A stretch of DNA of 64,000 nt from Halocynthiibacter namhaensis (GTDB lineage: Bacteria; Pseudomonadota; Alphaproteobacteria; Rhodobacterales; Rhodobacteraceae). Below, piece after piece: positions 44,912 to 54,061 of the stretch. Within the stretch, counting starts at the first letter, position 1. Every line of letters starts with the position of its first letter. The stretch is taken from assembly GCF_000812685.1 (NCBI RefSeq), contig NZ_JWIF01000058.1:1-64000 (forward strand), read 5' to 3'. The notes under the pieces were generated by a model that ran no database searches, had not been told where the DNA came from, and saw nothing but the letters and a program-made list of their open reading frames with translations. Made by a program: the position numbers and the translations under genes.

Positions 44912-44944
44912 AAGCGGGGCGCGTTCAAGCAAGCCCCGCTTTTA
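44912..44944. terminator. Bidirectional terminator between the CDF and DUF1150 genes
   Basis: AGCGGGGC and GCCCCGCT pair perfectly around a short loop. TTTTA follows on the plus strand, and the AAA before the stem gives CTTTGTTT on the minus strand. It can end the exporter transcript and the Hsp20-DUF1150 transcript. Confidence 0.88.
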
Positions 44945-45004
44945 TCCGTGTCCACAAGCAGCATCATGTTCAATCACACGAATACATGCCTAAAATAGAT
45001 GTTC

Positions 45005-45241
45005 TTAGTGTACTGAAACCGGCGCGTAATCATGTTCGCGGGCCAGGACAAATGCCAAGCGGCGTTCATTCACAAGCGCAAGCTGTTCGCCTTCTTCTGT
45101 GCAAACAGCGTAGAGATGATCCGCGCCAGAAGCGGCGTCTTGCATATCATCAGGAAGATCTTCAATATTGATCGCGCGCACGTAAACCGTACGGTTGTCG
45201 CCTTCGAATTCCTGCCCAGGGAAATTAAATTCTGAATTCAT
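45005..45241 (-). CDS. DUF1150-family protein
   Basis: A 78-residue soluble protein (DDMQDAASGADHLYAVCTEE, then LVNERRLAFVLARE). From memory this family is encoded directly after small heat-shock genes in Rhodobacteraceae, and its function is unknown. Its ATG overlaps the Hsp20 stop as ATGA (45238-45241), so it is co-translated with the chaperone and is probably heat-induced. Confidence 0.85.
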   Translation of the reverse strand: MNSEFNFPGQEFEGDNRTVYVRAINIEDLPDDMQDAASGADHLYAVCTEEGEQLALVNERRLAFVLAREHDYAPVSVH

Positions 45242-45663
45242 GTCTGTCCCCGATTCTTATTAATTTTGATCGTTTGTACTATCTTATCTGGAACAGAACG
45301 AGTCAGATCCACATGCAGAAGTCCGTTTTCCATGCTTGCTGCACCAACTTCAACCCCTTCCGCGAGAACAAAACTCTTTTGAAACTGTCTTGCCGCGATT
45401 CCCCTGTGTAAAAACACACGTTCGTCGTCTACATCCTGCTGGTTTCCGCGCACATTCAGCTGACGATCTTCCACTGTGATCGATAAATCGCCCTCAGCAA
45501 AGCCGGCAACGGCCAAGGTGATTCTAAAAGAATGGTCACTGGATTGCTCGATATTGAAGGGGGGATAGCCCTCGTTGCCAGATTTCGCGGTCCGCTCAAC
45601 CAAGCGTTCAAGTTGATCAAAACCCAACAGATAAGGGTAGGATCCAAGCGTCAATTTCGTCAT
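45238..45663 (-). CDS. Small heat-shock protein, Hsp20/alpha-crystallin family
   Basis: A 141-residue cytoplasmic holdase of the IbpA type. The alpha-crystallin domain spans about residues 32-130 (YPPFNIEQSSDHSFRITLAV, then AGFAEGDLSITVEDRQLNVR). The A-x-x-x-n-G-L-L strand is present as ASMENGLLHVDL. ACAGGACGAAG precedes the ATG. A sigma-32-like promoter is suggested upstream. Confidence 0.95.
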   Translation of the reverse strand: MTKLTLGSYPYLLGFDQLERLVERTAKSGNEGYPPFNIEQSSDHSFRITLAVAGFAEGDLSITVEDRQLNVRGNQQDVDDERVFLHRGIAARQFQKSFVLAEGVEVGAASMENGLLHVDLTRSVPDKIVQTIKINKNRGQT

Positions 45664-45730
45664 AGTCTTCGTCCTGTGTTCAGCGACAATCCACCAAACT
45701 CTAGGAATAAGCAGCTCGGCTCATAGAAAT

Positions 45731-45757
45731 ATGGCGACGCCAAGAACCGCTTGCAAG
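45731..45757 (-). promoter_or_regulatory. Candidate sigma-32 promoter for the Hsp20 gene
   Basis: On the minus strand CTTGCA is followed after 15 bases by CGCCATATTT, close to the heat-shock promoter pattern CTTGAA...CCCCAT-T. It would give a leader of about 60 bases before the Hsp20 start. The match is imperfect, so this is a candidate. Confidence 0.45.
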
Positions 45758-45828
45758 GCATTTGCTATATTTGTCCTCTTTTTAAATTTTACGGTCCGGG
45801 TTAGGTTGCAACCACACAATAAGAGGTC

Positions 45829-46053
45829 ATGCCGATGGATACGCCGGAAGAAATGTCCCATGATGAGATGACGCGCGTCAGACTTCAGGTTTTGCGCGAC
45901 GAGCACCGCGATCTGGATGATGCAATCGATGCGCTTGCGGAACGTGCAACAGCCGATCAATTGTCATTGAAGCGGCTGAAAAAGCAAAAGCTTGCTCTGA
46001 AAGACCGCATTCAGAAGATCGAAAGTGATCTCATGCCCGATATTATCGCCTAA
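45829..46053 (+). CDS. YdcH/DUF465-family protein
   Basis: A 74-residue helical protein (LRDEHRDLDDAIDALAERAT, then LSLKRLKKQKLALKDRIQKI) matching the short DUF465 family, an antiparallel coiled coil with H-x-x-L-D-x-x-I. Function is unknown. AAGAGG precedes the ATG at 45829; an in-frame ATG two codons later would also fit. It is divergent from the Hsp20 gene and upstream of purE. Confidence 0.85.
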   Translation: MPMDTPEEMSHDEMTRVRLQVLRDEHRDLDDAIDALAERATADQLSLKRLKKQKLALKDRIQKIESDLMPDIIA

Positions 46054-46155
46054 TTCCTGCCCAAAAATGACGCAAGCGCGTTTTGGCCGATTGTCTGCGG
46101 CCCTGGATTGGCTATAGTGCCGCTTCCTTTACAGCCATTTTTGGGGGACGCCACC

Positions 46156-46635
46156 ATGGCAGATGTCGGCATTATTATGGGCAGCCAGTCAGACTGGCCA
46201 ACAATGAAGCTTGCTGCGGATATTCTCGATGAACTCGGGATCACCTATGAGGCGAAAATTGTTTCCGCCCATCGCACCCCAGATCGCCTGTGGGCCTATG
46301 GAAAATCTGCTGCGGGTCGTGTGAAAGTGATCATCGCAGGGGCCGGTGGTGCGGCGCATTTGCCAGGTATGATGGCCTCAAAAACCCGTGTGCCGGTGAT
46401 CGGCGTGCCGGTACAGACCAAGGCACTCTCTGGTGTCGATAGCCTGTATTCCATCGTGCAAATGCCTAAGGGTTTCCCCGTCGCGACCATGGCCATTGGT
46501 GCTGCAGGTGCTGCGAACGCAGGCCTGATGGCCGCGGGCATTTTGGCGGTGTCCGATGACGCACTTGCCGTGAAACTTGATGCTTGGCGCGACGCCCTCG
46601 CCGCCTCTATCCCGGATGAACCAACCGATGACTGA
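46156..46635 (+). CDS. purE: N5-carboxyaminoimidazole ribonucleotide mutase
   Basis: A 159-residue enzyme moving CO2 from N5-CAIR to CAIR in purine synthesis. The active-site motifs are [20 protein letters not shown] and [16 protein letters not shown], the last typical of class I (PurK-dependent) PurE. The ATG at 46156 follows GGGGGACG; the frame begins earlier without support. It overlaps purK by eight bases. Confidence 0.98.
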   Translation: MADVGIIMGSQSDWPTMKLAADILDELGITYEAKIVSAHRTPDRLWAYGKSAAGRVKVIIAGAGGAAHLPGMMASKTRVPVIGVPVQTKALSGVDSLYSIVQMPKGFPVATMAIGAAGAANAGLMAAGILAVSDDALAVKLDAWRDALAASIPDEPTDD

Positions 46636-47710
46636 TACAAACGCCCCCCTGCCCGCAAACGCGACCATTGGTATTCTTGGCGGCGGCCAATTGGGCCGCA
46701 TGCTGTCTGTTGCGGCCTCTCGTCTTGGCTATAAAACCCATATTTTCGAGCCCGGCGCAAACCCACCAGCGGGCCAGGTCGCGGATCAAGTCACCACTGC
46801 CGGATACGACGATGAAGCAGCCTTGCGTGCCTTCGCCCAGGCTGTGGATGTCATCACCTATGAGTTTGAAAACATTCCGACATCCGCCTTGGACATTCTA
46901 GAAGCCACGCGTCCCATCCGTCCGGGCCGCGAAGCTTTGCGCACCTCGCAAGATCGCCTGACCGAAAAGAACTTCTTGCAAGGCTTGGGCTTGAAAACCG
47001 CGCCATTCGCCAATGTCGAAACACGCGATGATCTGACCGCTGCGTTGGACACAATCGGTGCCCCCGGCATCTTGAAAACCCGTCGCATGGGCTATGATGG
47101 CAAGGGCCAAGCCCGGATCATGACACCGCAAGAGGCGGATGCCAGATTTGACGCCATGGCTGGTGCCCCGGCTGTCCTAGAAGGTTTCATCGAATTCAGC
47201 CATGAGGTTTCCGTCATCGGCGCACGTGGTGTGACTGGCGAAGTCTCTTGCTATGACCCCGGCGAAAACGTGCACAAGGACGGTATCCTTGACACCACCA
47301 CCGTGCCCGCGCGTCTGACCGCAAGCCAACGCATGGATGCGGTTCTGTTAACGGCCAACATCCTGAATGCACTGGATTATGTTGGTGTCATGGGGGTCGA
47401 ACTTTTCGTGACACCCCAAGGCCTCATCGTCAATGAAATCGCCCCGCGCGTGCATAATTCGGGCCATTGGACACAAAACGGTTGTGCGGTGGATCAGTTT
47501 GAACAACATATTCGCGCGGTCGCCGGCCTGCCCTTGGGTGACGGTCAACGTCACGCGGATGTGGTCATGGAAAACCTGATTGGTGATGACATGGACCGCC
47601 TGCCAGAACTGTTGGCCGACCCCAAGGCATCGGTGCATCTGTATGGCAAAGCTGATGTGAAACCTGGCCGTAAAATGGCCCATGTAAACCGCATTCAGTC
47701 GGCGAAATAA
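46628..47710 (+). CDS. purK: N5-carboxyaminoimidazole ribonucleotide synthase
   Basis: 360 residues from the ATG at 46628, inside the last codons of purE (ATGACTGA). It is an ATP-grasp enzyme making N5-CAIR from AIR, bicarbonate and ATP. N-terminal [23 protein letters not shown]-grasp core [11 protein letters not shown], and metal site [20 protein letters not shown] are all present. The overlap means purE and purK are made together. Confidence 0.98.
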   Translation: MTDTNAPLPANATIGILGGGQLGRMLSVAASRLGYKTHIFEPGANPPAGQVADQVTTAGYDDEAALRAFAQAVDVITYEFENIPTSALDILEATRPIRPGREALRTSQDRLTEKNFLQGLGLKTAPFANVETRDDLTAALDTIGAPGILKTRRMGYDGKGQARIMTPQEADARFDAMAGAPAVLEGFIEFSHEVSVIGARGVTGEVSCYDPGENVHKDGILDTTTVPARLTASQRMDAVLLTANILNALDYVGVMGVELFVTPQGLIVNEIAPRVHNSGHWTQNGCAVDQFEQHIRAVAGLPLGDGQRHADVVMENLIGDDMDRLPELLADPKASVHLYGKADVKPGRKMAHVNRIQSAK

Positions 47711-47723
47711 CAACCTGCTTGGG

Positions 47724-48476
47724 TCAATCGTTTAGGATTGGCCCAGCAATCAATTTCGCAGCCGCGCGATGTGTCATGCTTGGTTGAAAATACCCGGTCT
47801 CAAGAAATGTCACGACCTGCCCGATCACCAGCGCATTGTTCATCATAAACGTATGGGTGACCGGCAAGGAAATATGGTCTCGCATTCCAGCCAAGCGGGT
47901 CGAAGCAACCGCAACTTTGCCATCATCCACCCCGGGAATAATCGCTGAATACACAGGGTTAAGCGACCGGCTTCCGGCAATGACTCCAAGCTCAAACATA
48001 GGGGCTGGCAGGCTGCGCGGGGCCTGATCAGACCCTGTCCCAAGCGCCATCCCCGCAGGCCCATTCACCCATTCAAATGGCTCTAGTCGATGGAACGCAT
48101 CCACCAATTCAGACCCTTGATTGGGCGGCGCAAGCATCACCACACGCCCCATTTCTTTCGGACGATGCATCGCCATATTTGCGCGCAACAAAATCCCACC
48201 CATCGAATGGGTCACGAAATGGATCTTCTCCTGGGGGTCGATCTGGGCTTGGCAGTCCGCAATTGCACCTGACACCGATGTTTGCGCCAATGTAGAAATA
48301 TCTTCCGAGGTCGAGTCATACCCTTTGTTCACAACGGAATAGCCGCGCGTTTCCAAGGTTTCCTCAATCACCATCAAAGATGATTTCGTACGTGCAAGGC
48401 CATGCAGCAACACAACACAATCCGCCTGCGCCGGAAGGCCCAGTGAGATCAACAAGAAAGGCAAAAGAAATTTCAT
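47724..48476 (-). CDS. Exported alpha/beta hydrolase, lipase-like
   Basis: A 250-residue protein with a signal peptide ([20 protein letters not shown], cleavage near 18-19). The hydrolase begins [14 protein letters not shown], with an oxyanion HG. The nucleophile elbow is [10 protein letters not shown], and a catalytic His is likely near the end in [10 protein letters not shown]. It should act as an esterase or lipase in the periplasm. It is convergent with purK, with only 13 bp between stops. Confidence 0.85.
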   Translation of the reverse strand: MKFLLPFLLISLGLPAQADCVVLLHGLARTKSSLMVIEETLETRGYSVVNKGYDSTSEDISTLAQTSVSGAIADCQAQIDPQEKIHFVTHSMGGILLRANMAMHRPKEMGRVVMLAPPNQGSELVDAFHRLEPFEWVNGPAGMALGTGSDQAPRSLPAPMFELGVIAGSRSLNPVYSAIIPGVDDGKVAVASTRLAGMRDHISLPVTHTFMMNNALVIGQVVTFLETGYFQPSMTHRAAAKLIAGPILND

Positions 48477-48515
48477 GTGGGGTATATAGGGCTGATCACA
48501 GCAGATTTCGAGAGG

Positions 48516-49367
48516 TCAATTTCCTAATTGACGTGTGGGAAGCAAAGACAGCGCGATCCCGCCCAACACCAGGGCCGATGCAACCCAAAACCGCGGACCA
48601 ATCCCTTCGCTTAGGAAGAATGCCCCGCCCGATGCCGCAATGATCGGAACACTTAACTGCGCCACGGCCGCAATGGTCGTGCGCAGCTGCGGCAACAATT
48701 GGTACCACAAAGCATAGCCAAGCCCCGATGTGATCGCCCCAGATACAACAGCCAGCAAAAAGGCAGAATTCACGGGCGGCAACACAGTGCGTTCAAACAC
48801 CAACACCGCAATCAAAACGGGCACCAAAGCCCCCAGAAAATTGGCAGCCGTGGCCGCAAGCGGGTCTTTCACTCCGCGCCCAATCAACGAATAGCCGCCC
48901 CAGCCAAGGGCCGCAGCAGTCATCAACAGTGAACCAAGCACCGGTGGTGCGCTCGCACCCGTGGGCCATGTGAGATAGGCCAAGCCGCCCAGCGCACAAC
49001 CCGCCCCGATCCAACGGGTTAAAGGTATGTTTTCACGCGTAAAAACTGCCCCCGCGAACATCGTAATTTGAGCGCCGCCAAACAAGATCAGCGCCCCAAT
49101 GCCAGAATCTACATTGCGATACGCCAGTGAAAATCCGATCAAATATAGGGCAAGAGAGGCACTGCCCATGAAGCTGCCCACCCGCAAGCGCGCAATTCCA
49201 TTGCCACGCAACAACACCAAACACAGCAAGATCATTGCACCAGACAGCGCCCGGATTGCCGAGAACTGCAAGGCGGTCATGTCTCCGCTGGTCAGGGCCG
49301 CCCGGTTCAAAACGGAATTGGCCGCAAAAGCGATCATGGTGAGGGCCGTGAGAACGAATAAGCGCAT
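48516..49367 (-). CDS. EamA-family (drug/metabolite) transporter
   Basis: 283 residues from the ATG at 49367; a longer frame begins with GTG at 49436. About ten transmembrane segments in two EamA repeats (TMIAFAANSVLNRAALTSGD at the start, and AFLLAVVSGAITSGLGYALW with YQLLPQL in the second). It is a probable inner-membrane exporter of small metabolites. It lies beside an ArsC-like gene on the same strand, with a gap of about 80 bp. Confidence 0.88.
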   Translation of the reverse strand: MRLFVLTALTMIAFAANSVLNRAALTSGDMTALQFSAIRALSGAMILLCLVLLRGNGIARLRVGSFMGSASLALYLIGFSLAYRNVDSGIGALILFGGAQITMFAGAVFTRENIPLTRWIGAGCALGGLAYLTWPTGASAPPVLGSLLMTAAALGWGGYSLIGRGVKDPLAATAANFLGALVPVLIAVLVFERTVLPPVNSAFLLAVVSGAITSGLGYALWYQLLPQLRTTIAAVAQLSVPIIAASGGAFFLSEGIGPRFWVASALVLGGIALSLLPTRQLGN

Positions 49368-49447
49368 GGGGATTGATGGCCCAAACTGCGAAAGGTTTAA
49401 AGGGCGCAATGACCGAAAACCTGATTTCAAAGCCACATGCCCTGGTT

Positions 49448-49777
49448 CTAGGTCTCTATCAATGCGGCCTGCACCGCGTCATCCCAGCCAAGGTGAAACG
49501 CATCACCATCCTGGATCACCGGACGGGTCATAAGTTTGGGCTTGGCCGCAAGCTGGGCATCCGCATCAGAATTCTTCAACCATTCATTCAGCGCACGCCA
49601 ATCTGACGATTTTCGGTCAACCAAACGGTCCCCAAATTCCAGCAAAAGCGCCGCCCATTCGTCATCAGACATTGGATCAGCACGCACATCACGAAACGCG
49701 ACCTCACGCCCCGCGTCTTCGAGGGTTTTGATCGCACGCTTGGTCAGCGCGCATGTCGAAATGCCGTACACAATCAT
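49448..49777 (-). CDS. ArsC/Spx-like thioredoxin-fold protein (YffB type)
   Basis: A 109-residue protein with the N-terminal MIVYGISTCALTKRAIKTLE (CxxxxR-type redox region: Cys9 with Lys/Arg following), the FRDVRADP motif and the C-terminal KPKLMTRPVIQDGDAFHLGW. This is the ArsC/Spx family; YffB-like members are glutathione-dependent reductases of unknown substrate. A true arsenate reductase role is not proven, since no ars genes are near. Confidence 0.85.
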   Translation of the reverse strand: MIVYGISTCALTKRAIKTLEDAGREVAFRDVRADPMSDDEWAALLLEFGDRLVDRKSSDWRALNEWLKNSDADAQLAAKPKLMTRPVIQDGDAFHLGWDDAVQAALIET

Positions 49778-49914
49778 GATGGTCTTCCTTACGTCGCAAT
49801 ATTGGTCGGATTAGATTACGTGCAAACGCGCCCGTTGATCAGGCGACGAACACAAAATATTCCCTGCACCCGATCAAAAATGACACCCCGTCCAAGGCGT
49901 CATCCCATCCGCAT

Positions 49915-50091
49915 TTACTTTGCGTTCTTAGAGGCTTTTTCTTCCTTGGTCAGCTTCACGCCCCAGGCGTTGTTGCTGATCCCAAGTTCAGACGGCATGG
50001 GTTTGGTTTTGCCCTGTTTCACTTCGCCGCCTTTTTTCAGGAACTCCTGGATCAAAGCATCGTCGGTGGTGGGTTTTGGAACTTGTTTCAT
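49915..50091 (-). CDS. Small conserved-looking protein of 58 residues
   Basis: ATG at 50091 to TAA at 49915 encodes a soluble, lysine-rich protein: KPTTDDALIQEFLKKGGEVK, then QGKTKPMPSELGISNNAWGV. Codon use and composition fit the surrounding genes, and the protein looks like a real conserved family member of this bacterial group (from memory). The function is unknown. It is shorter than 60 codons, so ORF searches with that cut-off would miss it. Confidence 0.72.
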   Translation of the reverse strand: MKQVPKPTTDDALIQEFLKKGGEVKQGKTKPMPSELGISNNAWGVKLTKEEKASKNAK

Positions 50092-50296
50092 CGCTGCGGT
50101 CTTCCGTGGTTACGAGTGGCGCTAGGGCGTGGTCTTAAGCATAACTTAACAGGGATCCTCAGGAAAGAAAGAGAGGATTAAGCCCCCAACACCAAGGCTT
50201 ACCGATGCGCCGATATTCGCAAGGCGACTGTCTACGGTTTTTTAATAAAAACATGTCATTCCGATAGGGCCACAGGCCTTAGACATAGGAACCAGA

Positions 50297-51718
50297 ATGG
50301 AACCGCAAGAAAGAATCGGCGTTGCACGCCTTACAAAACTAGCGTTCAACGGGGCAGATCTTGGCCCGCTGCGCGCCCAACTTCTTAGCCGCTGCATATT
50401 GGAAGGCAACGCCGAAGGCGCTTTCATGGATCTGTCGGTGATTGAACAATTGCTGGGAAATTCTCACGCGGGTCTTGAATGGCAAGCGCAGGCCTTGAAA
50501 ACCCGTCGCGTTTATAGCTCCAACAGCGAAGCCCCCAACAGTCAGATCGACAGTCAGATCGACAGCGATATCAATGGCCAAATCGACGCCCAATTCAGCG
50601 AACAGCAAAAACTATTGGTTTTCGCTGCGACCGGCCCCATGGGCTGGAACACTCCGGTTGAATTTCTTCTGCAAGGTTCGAATTATCAGATCATCACCTA
50701 TTTCCCGGATTTCGATGCCCCCCACCCTGCCGCACTTCCAGATCATGATATCGCCATTTGCGCCGCGCCCACGGATTCTGCCGCCTCTCAACACTTCATC
50801 GAAAATCTGCGTCAGCTGACCCAGAAAACCGGTGCCAAAACGCTGAATTTGCCGACGGCCACAGTCAATCTAGACCGTGACGCTCTCAGCCAGGCCGTCC
50901 CCAAAACACCTAGCCTGCGGTTCCCGAACACCACGCGCCATTCCCGCAAACAACTGAAATCATTATTGGATTCTGAACAAGAATCGCAGATTTTAAATCC
51001 CCTCGGGCAATACCCCTATATCATCCGCCCCTGTGGATCTCATGCGGGCATTGGGCTTGCGAAATTTGGGGATCGTGACGCATTGATCGCCTATCTCGAC
51101 ACCCATCAGGATCAAGAATTTTTCATTTCAGAATTCATCAATTACGCGTCCCAGTCGGATGGCGCGTTCCGAAAATACCGAATTGTCTTTGTCGACGGCA
51201 AGGCGTTCCCCTGCCACATGGCGATCTCGGATCAATGGGATCTGTGGTATATGAACGCAAAAATGGAAGGCTCGGCACATAAAAAGGCGCAGGAAGCTCG
51301 TTTCATGGACCGCTTTGAGCGCGACTTTGATCTGCGCCATCAGCAGGCTTTTTCAACGCTCACCCAGGAAATCACCCTTGATTATTTTGGCATTGATTGC
51401 GCAGAAGATCGCGATGGAAATCTGGTCGTATTCGAAGCTGACAACGCTTTGATCGTTCACGACATGGATTCCAACGCAGTTTTTCCGTATAAAAACAGAC
51501 ATATGCACCGCATATTCGCAGCATTCAGGGCAATGTTAGACAGGCATGCCACCCCCTTAGCAAAGCCGCTAAACCCCGGATCAGACAAACCCGCGCCAAG
51601 CCAGAACCCCAAGCAAACCAGCACCGACAAGGATCACGACAAGACCAATGCGCCAAGCGCTTTCCCAGACCAAATCCCGCGCCCGCGCCCCAGGATCGAC
51701 ATCCGCGAGCCAGCGTAG
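50297..51718 (+). CDS. Orphan ATP-grasp-domain protein
   Basis: A 473-residue protein. The N-terminal 70 residues look helical and TPR-like (LLSRCILEGNAEGAFMDLSV); a short repeated stretch QIDSQIDSDINGQIDAQ follows. From about residue 110 an ATP-grasp core is seen: YIIRPCGSHAGIGLAKFGDR (ATP lid), FRKYRIVFVDGKAFPCHMAI, and the metal-binding DYFGIDCAEDRDGNLVVFEA with DNAL. Such RimK-like ligases join an acid to an amine using ATP. The last 46 residues overlap a minus-strand gene by 138 bp and are low-complexity, so the C-terminus may be a read-through. No substrate or partner is evident. Confidence 0.75.
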   Translation: MEPQERIGVARLTKLAFNGADLGPLRAQLLSRCILEGNAEGAFMDLSVIEQLLGNSHAGLEWQAQALKTRRVYSSNSEAPNSQIDSQIDSDINGQIDAQFSEQQKLLVFAATGPMGWNTPVEFLLQGSNYQIITYFPDFDAPHPAALPDHDIAICAAPTDSAASQHFIENLRQLTQKTGAKTLNLPTATVNLDRDALSQAVPKTPSLRFPNTTRHSRKQLKSLLDSEQESQILNPLGQYPYIIRPCGSHAGIGLAKFGDRDALIAYLDTHQDQEFFISEFINYASQSDGAFRKYRIVFVDGKAFPCHMAISDQWDLWYMNAKMEGSAHKKAQEARFMDRFERDFDLRHQQAFSTLTQEITLDYFGIDCAEDRDGNLVVFEADNALIVHDMDSNAVFPYKNRHMHRIFAAFRAMLDRHATPLAKPLNPGSDKPAPSQNPKQTSTDKDHDKTNAPSAFPDQIPRPRPRIDIREPA

Positions 51719-51952
51719 CGCATAGCGATGTGTGCGATCAATCCGCGGCAAATCCACAAGACGCGCCAATCGGGGATTGCGGGCAAGTTCAACCGCCTCA
51801 GACATATAGGCCAGATCCCGGCGCAATCCGCGCGGCAGCATTCGCCCAGCCTTGTTCACCCGCGCGCCAAGGGTCCTCCCCCGCAGGCGCAAACCACGCC
51901 CCAGCGCATCAAAAACATCTTCGGCTTTCTGTTCAATCTCAGACGGGTTCAT
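51581..51952 (-). CDS. Small membrane-anchored basic protein
   Basis: A 123-residue protein with a basic soluble part (RGLRLRGRTLGARVNKAGRM, many Arg) and one C-terminal transmembrane helix (residues 98-122, AWRIGLVVILVGAGLLGVLA). Function is unknown. The gene overlaps the 3' end of the plus-strand ATP-grasp gene by 138 bp. Codon composition supports this strand for most of the overlap. Confidence 0.7.
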   Translation of the reverse strand: MNPSEIEQKAEDVFDALGRGLRLRGRTLGARVNKAGRMLPRGLRRDLAYMSEAVELARNPRLARLVDLPRIDRTHRYALRWLADVDPGARARDLVWESAWRIGLVVILVGAGLLGVLAWRGFV

Positions 51953-52040
51953 CCGGGGCCTCCTGCTGATCAGAGATAGGGCACCACAAAAGGCATTTCA
52001 ACATCTGGAAACCCTGACCACGCCGCGTTACAAACACTTC

Positions 52041-52808
52041 ATGTTACATACTGTAGAATTTGGTGCGGAACACGGCGGTACACCGCTGCTTATCGCACAT
52101 GGTCTTTTCGGCTCTGCCCGCAATTGGGGTGTGATCGCCAAACGTCTGGCCGATACGCGCCGGGTCATCACCGTTGATATGCGCAACCACGGCAGCAGCC
52201 CGTTTGATCCCGCCCACAGCTATCCCGATCTGGCCGATGATCTGGCCGAAGTCATCCGCGCCACCGGCGGGTGCGCCGATGTTCTGGGCCATTCCATGGG
52301 GGGTAAGGCCGCGATGATGCTGGCGCTTGCCCATCCTGAATTGCTGCGAAAGCTGATCGTCGCGGACATCGCGCCGGTCGGATATGGTCACACGCAAACG
52401 CCGCTGATTGACGCGATGGAAACGCTTGACCTGTCTATGATCACCTCGCGCCAAGACGCCGACGCCGCCCTTACCGCATCCGTGCCGGAAGCTGGCGTGC
52501 GGGCGTTTTTGCTGCAATCGCTTGATCTGCGCACAGGTCCAAAGGCCTGGCGGCTGAACCACACAGCGCTTCGCACCCATATGGACGCCATCATCGGTTT
52601 TCCTGAGACCGCCGATCAAAGCTTCCCAGGCCCCACGTTTTTCTTATCGGGGGCCGCATCAGATTACCTGCGCCCGGAACACCGCCCGCTGATCAAATCG
52701 CTTTTTCCAGCGGCACGTTTCGCCAAGATCCCCGGTGCGGGTCATTGGCTTCACGCCGACAAACCCCGAGAGTTCGAAGCCGCCGTGCGTGTCTTCCTAG
52801 ACGTTTAA
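52041..52808 (+). CDS. Alpha/beta hydrolase, YbfF-like esterase
   Basis: 255 residues from the ATG at 52041 (MLHTVEFGAEHGGTPLLIAH); the frame extends upstream over the minus-strand gene, without support. The oxyanion region is HGLFGSARNW, the nucleophile elbow is VLGHSMGGKAAMMLAL, and the His base is in GAGHWLHADKP. It is a cytoplasmic esterase or thioesterase of unknown substrate. The ribosome site is weak. Confidence 0.88.
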   Translation: MLHTVEFGAEHGGTPLLIAHGLFGSARNWGVIAKRLADTRRVITVDMRNHGSSPFDPAHSYPDLADDLAEVIRATGGCADVLGHSMGGKAAMMLALAHPELLRKLIVADIAPVGYGHTQTPLIDAMETLDLSMITSRQDADAALTASVPEAGVRAFLLQSLDLRTGPKAWRLNHTALRTHMDAIIGFPETADQSFPGPTFFLSGAASDYLRPEHRPLIKSLFPAARFAKIPGAGHWLHADKPREFEAAVRVFLDV

Positions 52809-52822
52809 CCGGACGCTTAGGT

Positions 52823-53008
52823 TTATTTCAGCTCAAGGATCGCGCGTGTCACAAGCCAAGTCACGGGCAAGGCCACAACAGCCCCAACCAAGGCGGCATA
52901 TATGATCGGCATCATGGTGCCATAGCCCATGGTCAAAACCGCCACGACACAGGCCCCGGCAAGGGTTGTGCCAACAATAGAATATAAAGCAGATGCGAGG
53001 CGTAACAT
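52823..53008 (-). CDS. Small two-helix membrane protein
   Basis: 61 residues from the ATG at 53008, which follows AGGAAAGG. Two hydrophobic helices (SIVGTTLAGACVVAVLTMGY and MPIIYAALVGAVVALPVTWL). From memory, homologues in roseobacters are sometimes labelled CTP synthetase, a label that the sequence does not support. Function is unknown. It is convergent with the esterase gene. Confidence 0.75.
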   Translation of the reverse strand: MLRLASALYSIVGTTLAGACVVAVLTMGYGTMMPIIYAALVGAVVALPVTWLVTRAILELK

Positions 53009-53083
53009 GGGGTAACCTTTCCTGTGCAGCCCTGAAGTTGCACAAAACCTACCCCGAGTCGCGCCACGCATCTTTGATCTGTG

Positions 53084-53854
53084 TCAGGTCTTTTGGGCAT
53101 CATCTCCATATCGCTGACGATATGCAGTTATCCAACTAGGTGCTCCAGCATGCCAATGAGGCGCCGGGCCCCAAATGGTTTGTTTCACCGTATCCACCGG
53201 CCGAGGGTCCCCGTGAAACGCAACGATGCGCGCGCTATCAGGCGGCACAGAAGGTGCTACGAATAAGCCTTTACCATACCGATGGCACAGATGACGCTTG
53301 AAACTTAGAACAAGGCCTTCCGGCCAGTAAGATGGTGCATCAGCATGCGCACCCACAAAGTCCTGTTCATTCTGCCAGGTTTTCATATGGCCTTCCATGT
53401 CTTTCGCGAATGCTTCCAATACATGGGCGTTCTTGCGGATGTCATAGGAATAAACTCCGGTTCCGACCTCCTTTTCAAGTCTTTCTCGGCCCGGATACCA
53501 ACTCTTCCCCACGTTCAAAAACCTGCTGCCCTCAACCTGATCAAAGAATGGCTGCAAATCTCCAATCACCATCATATCAAGATCAATAAACAACACACGG
53601 CCAAGATCACCAATCTCATCAGAAAAAAGACTTAGCTTTCGCCAGACACCCGGCAGCTTCCATGCAGCGGGGGCCAGACCAATATCAGGAATGTCGCGCG
53701 CCTCGATCCCATCCAAAAGCCCCACACGATTGTCGGTTAGGCACACGAACCGCAAATCGCCCTGCACATTGTCGCGGCAAGCCCGGTACAGCAAGTTTAC
53801 CTCACTTGCGTCAAAGACAGTGCCCCACTTAATACATAGAATCGTGGCCTGCAT
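53084..53854 (-). CDS. Glycosyltransferase, GT8-like fold
   Basis: A 256-residue protein beginning MQATILCIKWGTVFDASEVN. The metal/nucleotide-binding D-x-D appears in GRVLFIDLDMMVIGDLQPFF near residue 90. An aromatic Trp-rich C-terminus (HWHAGAPSWITAYRQRYG) is typical of cytoplasmic sugar transferases that use nucleotide sugars. It could work in capsule or LPS synthesis. It lies between a small membrane protein gene and lepA. The acceptor is unknown. Confidence 0.75.
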   Translation of the reverse strand: MQATILCIKWGTVFDASEVNLLYRACRDNVQGDLRFVCLTDNRVGLLDGIEARDIPDIGLAPAAWKLPGVWRKLSLFSDEIGDLGRVLFIDLDMMVIGDLQPFFDQVEGSRFLNVGKSWYPGRERLEKEVGTGVYSYDIRKNAHVLEAFAKDMEGHMKTWQNEQDFVGAHADAPSYWPEGLVLSFKRHLCHRYGKGLFVAPSVPPDSARIVAFHGDPRPVDTVKQTIWGPAPHWHAGAPSWITAYRQRYGDDAQKT

Positions 53855-54061
53855 ATTACTTCCCGCTCATAATTAAAAGTTTACCGGTTTCGTTGTTCAG
53901 CGGTCGGTCACGATCACTAGTCAACGCTTCAGTACATTCCACATACTATCCTTCGAAATACAATGCTACATGTGGCCATTTACTTCCTCAACAATGAAAA
54001 CCAACTCGAATTGTGTTGTTCTGCTTGACCAACGCCTCATTCCCTTCCATATCCCAATCCC

